A stretch of DNA of 64,000 nucleotides, from assembly GCA_965603125.1 (NCBI GenBank), contig CBFDBU010000005.1, forward strand, positions 97,987 to 161,986, given 5' to 3'. The notes below the pieces were generated by a model. That model made no database searches. It was not told where the DNA came from and saw only the letters and a program-made list of their open reading frames with translations. The DNA comes from JAJRTA01 sp965603125 (GTDB taxonomy: Bacteria; Zixibacteria; MSB-5A5; GN15; FEB-12). Shown piece after piece: positions 50,914 to 58,717 of this stretch. How positions within the stretch are numbered: the stretch's first letter is position 1; the number at the start of each line of letters is the position of its first letter. The translations under genes were made by a program, and so were the position numbers.

Positions 50914-51508
50914 TCATCTCACCAGGGTTGCCCAATGTCACAGACTCGTGCTCGGATCAGGTTCGCCACGCCGACAGCGTCTCCTGGAGGAAACCGGTAT
51001 TCCCTTCGAGCGGATAATCCCGCAGCTTGAGGAGTCCCGGCGTGCCGGTGAAGCTCCGTATCGTTTTGCCCGCCGGTTGGCCGAATGCAAGGCCCGGTGG
51101 GTATCGGAGCGGGCAGGAGCAAACGCGGTCGTTGTAGGCTGCGATACGATCGTGGTGCAAGGCGAAACAGTGCTGGGAAAACCGGCCGACCCGGACGAGG
51201 CCTTCGCAATACTCTCCTCTCTCGCCGGACGGCAGCACATGGTCTGCACGGCTCTGGCATTCGTAAGAGACAGCCGTCTGCTGACGTTGGGACACGAACT
51301 GACCAGCGTATTCTTCAATCAGGTGACATCGGAACGGATTCGAAAGTACATCGCCTCCGGAGAACCCCTGGACAAGGCCGGGGCGTATGGCATTCAGGGT
51401 ATGGGGGCGTTTTTAGTTGACAGAATAGAGGGTAATCTTGATAATGTTATCGGGTTGCCACGCATGTTGTTAGACGATTTGGCAAGGAAGGTTCTTGACA
51501 GCTTGTAG
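50903..51508 (+). CDS. maf: Maf-like nucleoside triphosphate pyrophosphatase
   Basis: The 201-residue protein has LVLGSGSPRRQRLLEE at about 16-31 (the Maf substrate loop), VVGCDTIVVQGETVLGKPADP and the C-terminal NVIGLPRMLLDDL, all typical of Maf. It hydrolyses non-canonical or d/UTP-type nucleotides and is linked to septum formation in some bacteria. ATG 50903 overlaps dtd; a later start is possible because the first 14 residues are not conserved. It is cotranscribed with dtd and the RodZ-like gene (41 bp downstream). Confidence 0.92.
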   Translation: MKYSHLTRVAQCHRLVLGSGSPRRQRLLEETGIPFERIIPQLEESRRAGEAPYRFARRLAECKARWVSERAGANAVVVGCDTIVVQGETVLGKPADPDEAFAILSSLAGRQHMVCTALAFVRDSRLLTLGHELTSVFFNQVTSERIRKYIASGEPLDKAGAYGIQGMGAFLVDRIEGNLDNVIGLPRMLLDDLARKVLDSL

Positions 51509-51549
51509 ACCCGGAGCGTTCCCGACAGGAACTACTACTGCTACAGCGC

Positions 51550-52566
51550 ATGAGTGAATTACAGGAGAAATTGGGCAAGCTGCTTCAGATGGAACGTCAG
51601 CGCCAGGACGTAAAGCTGGTGGATCTGGCAGTTGAACTGAAGACCTCTGAGGCATACCTCGGATATATCGAGGCCGGCGATGTCTCATCGCTGCCATCCG
51701 AGTTATACTTCAACCTTTTCTCCAAATCATACGCCGAAGCCCTTGGTATAGACTATGTTGCCACAGTAGAAGCCATCAAAGTCGACCTCGGCGCGCTGGA
51801 GGTGGAGGAGTCGGAAGGGCCACGCAGAAAACAGCAACCGGCACCAGCGGCTGTCGACGACATGGAGGTTGAAGAATCTTCAGCGGCAGGACCACTGAAG
51901 AAACTGGGCTACACTCTCGGTCTGGTGCTATTGGTCTTCGTTTGTTTCCTGGTCATCAACGAGATTTTCCTGACCGATTCCGACGACTCCACCTCTGACG
52001 GCATAACCTCCCGGATTGATGAGAGGACCCCGCCGGACGAGGAACCAGCGTCTGCCGGAGACAACCTGGCCCGTTATGATTGGAATGTCCCCCGCTATGA
52101 AGAGCCGTCGGAAATGACCTTGAGATTGCGAGCCAGGATAGAGTGCTGGAGCGCCGTTATCGCCGACGGTGACACAGTCATATTCCGCACCCTGGTGCCG
52201 GACAAGGATTACGTCGCCGTGGCCAAATACCGGCTCAATGTATCGGTGGGAGTGCCATCGGCGGTGACTATAGACGTGAACGGACAGCGGGTCGACCTGG
52301 CCAATCCGGAGAGCGGCAGGATATACAAAGTGGAGATCGACCAGCTCAATCTGAAAGAGGTTCTTGCCGGTCGCTGGCCGGGTGGTGACCAACGTGGGAG
52401 TTTGCCGCCCGGCGAACAAAGCTCGATCGAACAGGCTACTGTCGAATCGGAGGTTCCCCCCGGCACGGTTCCGTCGGCGGCGGGTGACTCCATCGACGAT
52501 GAGAGACCCGTGGAGCCCGACAGCGCAATCCCGGACAGCACGGATGCGGTGGTGGATGAGGAATGA
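51550..52566 (+). CDS. RodZ-like HTH and DUF4115 membrane protein
   Basis: The 338-residue protein has an N-terminal RodZ-type helix-turn-helix (about 1-75, LVDLAVELKTSEAYLGYIEA), an acidic linker, one transmembrane helix (about 120-139, LGLVLLVFVCFLVIN), a linker and a DUF4115 beta domain (about 190-270), then a Pro/Ser/Asp-rich tail. This is the RodZ layout, which links the MreB cytoskeleton to the wall machinery. The gene begins a dense run leading to smc. The stop overlaps the next start by four bases. Confidence 0.85.
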   Translation: MSELQEKLGKLLQMERQRQDVKLVDLAVELKTSEAYLGYIEAGDVSSLPSELYFNLFSKSYAEALGIDYVATVEAIKVDLGALEVEESEGPRRKQQPAPAAVDDMEVEESSAAGPLKKLGYTLGLVLLVFVCFLVINEIFLTDSDDSTSDGITSRIDERTPPDEEPASAGDNLARYDWNVPRYEEPSEMTLRLRARIECWSAVIADGDTVIFRTLVPDKDYVAVAKYRLNVSVGVPSAVTIDVNGQRVDLANPESGRIYKVEIDQLNLKEVLAGRWPGGDQRGSLPPGEQSSIEQATVESEVPPGTVPSAAGDSIDDERPVEPDSAIPDSTDAVVDEE

Positions 52567-53144
52567 GTCTTAAGTCCTTTGTCGGTCGCATTTCTTTACG
52601 ACGCCGGCTGAAGCAGATGAGTCCTGCGGCGCTGGAGTTCCCCGGCGCGCTCACAAAAACCAGGCAGGTGCTGGTCTGTCTGCCGGGCGGCCTCAGAGAG
52701 CTAACGGTTGTCAAACAGTTTCTCCCGACCATCAAGGAGATCTTCAAGCCGGCCGTCATCACCCTCTTGCCGATGCCGGGCGTGAGGGTCAACGACATCT
52801 ATCCCCGCAAGGGATTCAACATACTCTCCCCTACTCCCGACCAGGTAACCTGGGCGGGTCTGCCCAAAAGAAACTACGTGAAGAGTCTGCAGGAATATGA
52901 ATTTGACATGCTCCTGGATCTCAATTTCGAGCAGTCGATGTTTGTGTCCGGGATTCTCCTCAGCTTCCCTGACGCCATCAGGGTGGGGCGCGGCAGCTTT
53001 CTGGGTAAGCCGTACTACAACCTGGAGATCAGGACCAGATATCTGCGCGATGAGCGAAACATCTACCGCTCTCTCCTGCAGACACTGGAGAAAATCAAGG
53101 ACGCGGCGATCGCGCAACCCGGGGGAGGCAGCAACGGACAATGA
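52563..53144 (+). CDS. Unknown protein, GT9-like/DUF6913-like
   Basis: The 193-residue protein has VLVCLPGGLRELTVVKQFLP, then FDMLLDLNFEQSMFVSGILL and RVGRGSFLGKPYYNLEIRT. The alternation resembles the N-terminal half of a heptosyltransferase-type GT9 fold and proteins annotated DUF6913 in other Gram-negatives, but the C-terminal nucleotide-sugar half is missing. There is no signal or membrane segment. It overlaps the RodZ-like gene and lies 15 bp before smc, so a role in cell envelope or chromosome biology is possible but unproven. Confidence 0.55.
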   Translation: MSLKSFVGRISLRRRLKQMSPAALEFPGALTKTRQVLVCLPGGLRELTVVKQFLPTIKEIFKPAVITLLPMPGVRVNDIYPRKGFNILSPTPDQVTWAGLPKRNYVKSLQEYEFDMLLDLNFEQSMFVSGILLSFPDAIRVGRGSFLGKPYYNLEIRTRYLRDERNIYRSLLQTLEKIKDAAIAQPGGGSNGQ

Positions 53145-53159
53145 TCGGAGGCATCAACA

Positions 53160-56100
53160 GTGTATTTGAAGCAGCTTGATATCCTGGGTTTCAAATCGTT
53201 TGCCGACAAGACCCGGCTCTTGTTCTCACCCGGCATCACCGCTATCGTCGGCCCCAACGGGTGCGGGAAAACCAACATCCTGGATGCCCTGCGCTGGGTG
53301 CTTGGAGAGCAAAAGGTCACACTGCTGCGGGGCAGCAGAATGGAAGAGGTCATATTCAACGGCACCCGGGACGTAAAGCCCCTGGGCATGGCGGAAGTCG
53401 TTCTGACAGTCGTGAACAACCGGGGCGTGCTGCCCACCGAGTATAGCGAAGTCCAGGTGGCGCGCCGCCTTTTCCGCAGCGGCGAGTCGGAGTACCTGCT
53501 CAACAAGGTTCCCTGCCGCCTCAAGGACATCCACGAGTTGTTTTTCGATACCGGTATCGGCGCCCACTCATACTCGGTGATCCAGCAGGATATGATCGAC
53601 GCCGTCATCTCCGACAAGGCGGAAGAACGGCGGTTTCTATTCGAGGAAGCGGCCGGGATAACCAAGTACAAACAACGCAAGAGGGCCGCCCTCAGAAAAC
53701 TGGAAGCCACCGAACAAGACCTGCTGCGGCTGCGCGATATCCATGCCGAGGTGCAGACGCAGTCTCGCTCCCTGAACCGCCAGCAAAAGAAAGCCCAGCG
53801 GTATCAGAAAATCTCCGACGATATCCGAAACTGGGAGCTGTATCTCAGCGCGGCTCGTCTTCGGGAAATCGAAACGCAGAAAAAGCAACTGAAAGCAGAA
53901 CTGGATTCCCGATCCGACGAACGGATGACGAAGGAGGCCGAGCTGGACAGGATCTCGGCTCAACTGGAGAGCGACCGCAGGGAACAAGTGGATCTGGAAC
54001 AGGAACTGGCAAGGGCCGGCAACGAGGTCTACGAGGTTTCAGAACGGGCGCACTCACTTGAGCGAGAGGTCTCCATCCTGGTCGAGAAGCGTTCCAACGC
54101 CAGGAGTCTTATCGAGCGCAACCTGAGTGATATCGAGGCGTTTGAAGCCCGGTCGCGCATCTTGGAAGAGGAATCCCGGCAGAGCGAGCAGCGACTCCTT
54201 AAGCAGCAGGAAGAACATCGCACCCTCAAGACGACTCTGGCGGAATCCGAAGCGGCCCAGTCCGAGAGTGACCGGAGACTTCTGGCGGCCCGGTCCCTGA
54301 AGGAAGAAGAAAACCGGAAGCTGATAGAACTTGAAGGGCGACTCTCGTCCGGGAAGACCGAAGACGGCCACCTGCGAAACCGGGAAGCGGAACACCATCG
54401 GCTCACTCAGGCGCTGACCGAGCAGATCGAGGCAGGCAGGGCGAACCTGGAGCAGGCTGAGGTTGAACTTACGGAGCATCGCGCGAGGCATGACAAGGTT
54501 GGGGAGCAGAGAGCCTCGCTTGAGGCGACGCAGGAACAACTGGATCAGCGCATCACGCAGTTGATCGAGCGTGGCGACGAGCTAACGGCAGACATCGCAA
54601 AGCACACCGCGTCGCTGGAGGCCTGTGAAGCACGCCACAATCTGCTTCGCGATATGATTGTCCACTACGAAGGCTATACTTCCGGCGTCGTTTCAGTCAT
54701 GGAGGTTCGTGAGCGCTGGCCGGGAATTGCGGGCACGGTGGCTGAAAAGTTCGTGCCCACCGAAGGTCTCGAACCGGCCATGGAGGCCGCCCTGGGAGAG
54801 ATGGCCGGCTTCCTGATCTGCGACAGCCGCCGGACAGCCGAGCAGATTGTCCAGCACCTCAGGTCGGAGAATCTCGGCAAGGTGGGCATGTTGGTGCCCG
54901 ACACCGGTACTCTCAATCCGGTGGTGAAGCGGCCGGAACTGACCCAGCCTGAGTTCGTCGGCTGGCTGGACAGCTTCGCGACCACCGATGCCGAACTCAG
55001 CCCGCTGATGCAGGCGGTGCTGGCTCGCACGGCCGTGTTCAAGGCCGGCGCTGAGCCGACCGAAATCCTGGCCCGCCTGCCGATAGGCTTTGGCGCGGTT
55101 TCCACCGACGGGATACGTTACAGCCAGAATGTCATATCCGGGGGTTCCGAGGACAAGCTACCCTTGTTCCGCCGTGAAGAAAAACTGGCCGAGCAGGAAC
55201 AACTGATAGCAGACATAACTGAAAAACTCGACCAGGCGGGCCGCACCAAGGATCACAACACGGCCGAATTGGGAGCCGCCCGGGCCGAGTCGATCGGTCT
55301 CGCGGAAAAGTTAGAGACAATGATCGAGGAGTCCAACTCCATCAACCAGGCCTCCGGTGAAACGGAATACCGTCGCCGCACACTCGCCTCCGAGATCAGC
55401 CGATTGGAGAACGAGCGCCGGGATCAGACAGCGAAACTGGAGACTGTCCGCAATCAGCAGAGCAACCTGGCGCTGAGTTACGATGAGCTCTCTTCCCGGA
55501 AGGAGAGCCTTGTGGATGCCATGTCCCTGGCGAATCGGAAACTGCAAGAGCTTGAGAACGCTGCCGCTCAGGCTCTGGACCAGGTGTCGAAGTTGCAGGT
55601 GGCCGAAGTGGAATCTCGAAGCGCCATCGAGCAAACCGAGAGCAAGCGCTCTCATATCCGCGAACTGAAGCAGGAGATCAAACAGACCACCGAAGCCAAG
55701 CAGGGTGAAATCGTGCGAGCTCGGCAGGAAATCGAATCGGCTGCCGCCAGAATCGGCGAGTTGGAAAACCAGTTGCAGTCGGTCTTCAAACAGCGCACGG
55801 AAGCAACCGAGCAGCAGACTCACATGCGAGCGGCGCAAGCGGAAACAGCCGAGCAGGTTTCCCGCCGCGAGGAACAGTTGAAGGAAATCCGGTCGCAGAA
55901 GGACGCCATCAGCGATCGCGTGCATGAACTGGAAATCCGGAACAACACAATTGAGTCCGAGATTCAGTCTGTCGTGGCCCGTATGCGCGAGGAACATGAT
56001 CTCGATATCCGAACGACGGCGACGAACAAGCCCGACGACACCCTCCCCGACGACGAGGGTCCGGCTCACCTGATGCAACTGAAGGAGCGCTTGAGGAGCT

Positions 56101-56834
56101 TCGGGGCGGTCAATCTGCTGGCGCTCGAGGAGTACCGCAAAGCATGTGAACGGGAGCGATTCTTAGGTGAGCAGTTGCAGGACCTTACCGGCGCCAAGGA
56201 CGACCTGCAGACGACCATTTCCAAAATCAACCAGACGGCGCGACAGCTCTTCCTGGACACGTTCGAGAAAGCCCGGGGCAATTTCAAGAAGCTGTTTGTG
56301 GAACTGTTCTCCGGCGGTGAAGCTGATATGTTCATCGACGATCCCAGCGATCCCTTAGAATCGGACATACAGATCATTGCCAGGCCGCGCGGCAAGAAGC
56401 TTTTGTCCATCACCATGATGTCCGGCGGCGAAAGAGCCTTGACGTCGATAGCCCTGCTGTTCAGTCTCTACCTGGTGAAACCGTCGCCCTTCTGCATCCT
56501 CGACGAGATCGACGCCCCCCTCGACGACGCCAACTGTCGCCGTTTTCTGAATATCATCCAGACGTTCTGTCGGCAGACCCAGTTTATCATCATCACCCAC
56601 AACAAGATCACGATGGAGGCGGCCCACAACCTCTATGGCGTGACGATGGAGCAGGCCGGTATTTCCAAACAGGTAGCGGTGCGCCTCACCGATGTAGCAG
56701 GCGTTGCCGGCGAAGAGGAAACCGGCGGCTTCCCCACGGAAGTACCGGCGACCGACTCGTCTGTGCCGGACAAGGTAGTAGAGAGGCTCAGCCACAATCC
56801 TGTCGTATCGGAAGACAGCGATGCTGAGGGATAG
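53160..56834 (+). CDS. smc: Chromosome segregation ATPase SMC
   Basis: The 1224-residue protein has the full SMC layout: an N-terminal ATP-binding half with Walker A GPNGCGKTN (31-39), long coiled coils (about 170-510 and 665-1010), a flexible hinge (about 515-660, TVAEKFVPTEGLE region), and the C-terminal ATPase half with signature motif SGGERALTS (from 1088) and Walker B CILDEIDAPLDDAN (from about 1111). It starts at GTG 53160 with GGAGG about 9 nt upstream. A variable acidic tail of about 50 residues follows the ATPase. It condenses and resolves DNA with ScpA/ScpB, which are not in the window. Confidence 0.97.
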   Translation: MYLKQLDILGFKSFADKTRLLFSPGITAIVGPNGCGKTNILDALRWVLGEQKVTLLRGSRMEEVIFNGTRDVKPLGMAEVVLTVVNNRGVLPTEYSEVQVARRLFRSGESEYLLNKVPCRLKDIHELFFDTGIGAHSYSVIQQDMIDAVISDKAEERRFLFEEAAGITKYKQRKRAALRKLEATEQDLLRLRDIHAEVQTQSRSLNRQQKKAQRYQKISDDIRNWELYLSAARLREIETQKKQLKAELDSRSDERMTKEAELDRISAQLESDRREQVDLEQELARAGNEVYEVSERAHSLEREVSILVEKRSNARSLIERNLSDIEAFEARSRILEEESRQSEQRLLKQQEEHRTLKTTLAESEAAQSESDRRLLAARSLKEEENRKLIELEGRLSSGKTEDGHLRNREAEHHRLTQALTEQIEAGRANLEQAEVELTEHRARHDKVGEQRASLEATQEQLDQRITQLIERGDELTADIAKHTASLEACEARHNLLRDMIVHYEGYTSGVVSVMEVRERWPGIAGTVAEKFVPTEGLEPAMEAALGEMAGFLICDSRRTAEQIVQHLRSENLGKVGMLVPDTGTLNPVVKRPELTQPEFVGWLDSFATTDAELSPLMQAVLARTAVFKAGAEPTEILARLPIGFGAVSTDGIRYSQNVISGGSEDKLPLFRREEKLAEQEQLIADITEKLDQAGRTKDHNTAELGAARAESIGLAEKLETMIEESNSINQASGETEYRRRTLASEISRLENERRDQTAKLETVRNQQSNLALSYDELSSRKESLVDAMSLANRKLQELENAAAQALDQVSKLQVAEVESRSAIEQTESKRSHIRELKQEIKQTTEAKQGEIVRARQEIESAAARIGELENQLQSVFKQRTEATEQQTHMRAAQAETAEQVSRREEQLKEIRSQKDAISDRVHELEIRNNTIESEIQSVVARMREEHDLDIRTTATNKPDDTLPDDEGPAHLMQLKERLRSFGAVNLLALEEYRKACERERFLGEQLQDLTGAKDDLQTTISKINQTARQLFLDTFEKARGNFKKLFVELFSGGEADMFIDDPSDPLESDIQIIARPRGKKLLSITMMSGGERALTSIALLFSLYLVKPSPFCILDEIDAPLDDANCRRFLNIIQTFCRQTQFIIITHNKITMEAAHNLYGVTMEQAGISKQVAVRLTDVAGVAGEEETGGFPTEVPATDSSVPDKVVERLSHNPVVSEDSDAEG

Positions 56835-56889
56835 GCCGTCGCTCCCCCTCGGTGAATCCCTGCCCGTGTGACTAAAGCGTGACCGGACG

Positions 56890-57804
56890 ATGTCAAGCAC
56901 GTTCCAGAAGCTGAAGAACTCCCTGGTTAAAACCAAGGACAGCATTGTGGGAAAAATCTCCCGGGTTGTCATCCAGCGCAGGATTGACGATGCCCTGCTG
57001 GACGAGATCGAGCAAATCCTGATTGAGGCCGATGTCGGCGTGAAAGCCGCAACGCGGCTTATTGAGAGCGTCAGGGAAAAAGCGAAGGAACGCGGGGTCA
57101 GCGAAGGTGAGGAAGTCGTCTCCCTTCTCAAGGAGGAAATCACGGGCATACTCTCCCGAGGCTCGGCTGCGGCGGGAATCGACTCGGAGAGAACACCGGT
57201 AGTGTGGCTGGTGGTCGGGGTGAATGGAGTCGGCAAGACAACTACCATCGGGAAACTGGCCACCCTGTTTTCTTCGGAAGGCCACAAAGCCGCCATCGCC
57301 GCCTGCGATACTTTCCGCGCGGCCGCCATCGAACAGGTGGCCATCTGGGCCGAACGCAGCAACGTCGACATAGTGAAGTCCCAGTCCGGATCGGATCCCG
57401 CGGCGGTGGCGTTCGACGCCGCGAAAGCCGCGGCGGCTCGGTCGGTCGACATACTGATTGTCGATACCGCGGGACGGATTCACACCAAAGCCAACCTGAT
57501 GGAAGAACTCAAGAAGATAAAGCGGGTCGTAGAGAAGGCCCTCCCCGATGCGCCGGTACACAGCAAGCTGATCATCGACGGCTCCACCGGTCAGAATGCC
57601 CTTTCGCAGGTCAGGATTTTCACCGAGGCGGTCGGTTGTGACGGCATCATCGTCACCAAGTTAGACGGTACGGCCAGGGGAGGTGTTATCATAGGCGTGG
57701 CCGAGGAGTTGGGCGTGCCGGTTGAGTTTATCGGACTGGGCGAAGGGATTGACGATTTGCAACGATTTGAGCCAAAACGGTTCACCGAGGCGCTGTTCGC
57801 ATGA
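56890..57804 (+). CDS. ftsY: Signal recognition particle receptor FtsY
   Basis: The 304-residue SRP receptor GTPase has a short N domain (about 1-90) and the G domain with G1 GVNGVGKTTT (about 109-118), DTFRAAAIEQ, DTAGR and TKLDGTARGG. It lacks the acidic A domain of E. coli FtsY, as is common in many phyla. It receives ribosome-SRP complexes at the membrane. It follows smc by 55 bp, the typical smc-ftsY pair, and overlaps yjbQ by four bases. Confidence 0.97.
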   Translation: MSSTFQKLKNSLVKTKDSIVGKISRVVIQRRIDDALLDEIEQILIEADVGVKAATRLIESVREKAKERGVSEGEEVVSLLKEEITGILSRGSAAAGIDSERTPVVWLVVGVNGVGKTTTIGKLATLFSSEGHKAAIAACDTFRAAAIEQVAIWAERSNVDIVKSQSGSDPAAVAFDAAKAAAARSVDILIVDTAGRIHTKANLMEELKKIKRVVEKALPDAPVHSKLIIDGSTGQNALSQVRIFTEAVGCDGIIVTKLDGTARGGVIIGVAEELGVPVEFIGLGEGIDDLQRFEPKRFTEALFA

Positions 57805-58202
57805 CAAGGACACTTACCGTCAGTACCAAGGCCCGCGAGCAGATGGTGGATGTGACCCGTCTGGTCCAGGATGCGGTTGACGAGAGTGGTCTGGACGCCG
57901 GTCTGGTCTTCTGTTTTGTCCCTCACACCACGGCAGCCATCACGATTAACGAAAACGCCGACCCGGACGTTACGCGGGACATACTCCACAAACTCAACAA
58001 GGAGATCCCTCGGGAAGACGGCTATCACCACTCCGAGGGAAACTCGGACGCCCACGTTAAGTCATCGCTGATCGGTGTCTCGCAGCAGGTGATGTTTGAA
58101 AACGGTCGGTTGCTGCTGGGACGGTGGCAGGCTCTCTATTTCTGCGAGTTCGACGGCCCGCGCCGACGGCAGTTGATTGTAAGAGTCCAGTCCCTTGCTT
58201 AA
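57801..58202 (+). CDS. yjbQ: YjbQ family protein (secondary thiamine-phosphate synthase-like)
   Basis: The 133-residue YjbQ/UPF0047 protein has the family motifs HTTAAITINENADPDV and DGYHHSEGNSDAHVKSSLIG, with the conserved His residues of the active site. E. coli YjbQ shows weak thiamine-phosphate synthase activity; the true role is unclear. It is translationally coupled to ftsY and overlaps the rlmH start by 8 bases. Confidence 0.92.
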   Translation: MTRTLTVSTKAREQMVDVTRLVQDAVDESGLDAGLVFCFVPHTTAAITINENADPDVTRDILHKLNKEIPREDGYHHSEGNSDAHVKSSLIGVSQQVMFENGRLLLGRWQALYFCEFDGPRRRQLIVRVQSLA

Positions 58203-58665
58203 GATCCGAATCGTCGCCGTCGGCAAAGACAAAGACCGCTGGATCACCGACGGTTGCGCCCACTATGAGAAGCTCCTTTCACGCTACGCATCGGTGCAGT
58301 GGGTCGTCATCCCTGCCGCCCGGGGGGCGCCGTCGCTCACTCCGGACAGGATAAGAAAACAGGAAGCTGAGCGTCTGCTGAAAGAATGCGGCAAGGGGTT
58401 CTGCATCGCTCTGACAGACCAGGGAACCCTGATGGACTCCCCCACGCTGGCGCGGCAACTTGAGAAGTGGCAGACCCAGAACCGCGGCGTTCTCAGCTTC
58501 GTAATCGGCGGCGCCCACGGCCTGGACCAGGCGGTGCTGGACCGGTCACAGCTTGCCCTGTCGCTATCGCCGCTGACGTTCTCCCATCAGGTTGTTCGCG
58601 CCGTCCTGTTGGAACAGCTCTTCCGCGCTTTTTCGATCCTCGGCGGCAGCAACTACCATAAATAG
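58195..58665 (+). CDS. rlmH: 23S rRNA pseudouridine-1915 N3-methyltransferase RlmH
   Basis: The 156-residue SPOUT methyltransferase has the knot motifs FVIGGAHGLDQAVLDRSQ and LSPLTFSHQVVRAVLLEQL, ending GGSNYHK, the classic RlmH C-terminus. The start is TTG 58195, which gives the normal MLKIRIVAVGK N-terminus and overlaps the yjbQ end. It methylates Psi1915 in helix 69 of 23S rRNA. It closes the plus-strand operon and converges on the giant protein gene. Confidence 0.95.
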   Translation: MLKIRIVAVGKDKDRWITDGCAHYEKLLSRYASVQWVVIPAARGAPSLTPDRIRKQEAERLLKECGKGFCIALTDQGTLMDSPTLARQLEKWQTQNRGVLSFVIGGAHGLDQAVLDRSQLALSLSPLTFSHQVVRAVLLEQLFRAFSILGGSNYHK

Positions 58666-58668
58666 AAA

Positions 58669-58692
58669 CGCCCGGCCGTGATCGACCGGGCG
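58669..58692 (-). terminator. Intrinsic terminator of the giant surface-protein gene
   Basis: CGCCCGG (58669-58675) pairs with CCGGGCG (58686-58692) around a 10-nt loop. On the minus strand the hairpin is followed by TTTCTATTTA, so it mainly ends the gene at 58718; the plus-strand side (rlmH) has no T-run. Confidence 0.7.
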
Positions 58693-58717
58693 AGAGCCTG
58701 GGCTTGTACCGCCATGT

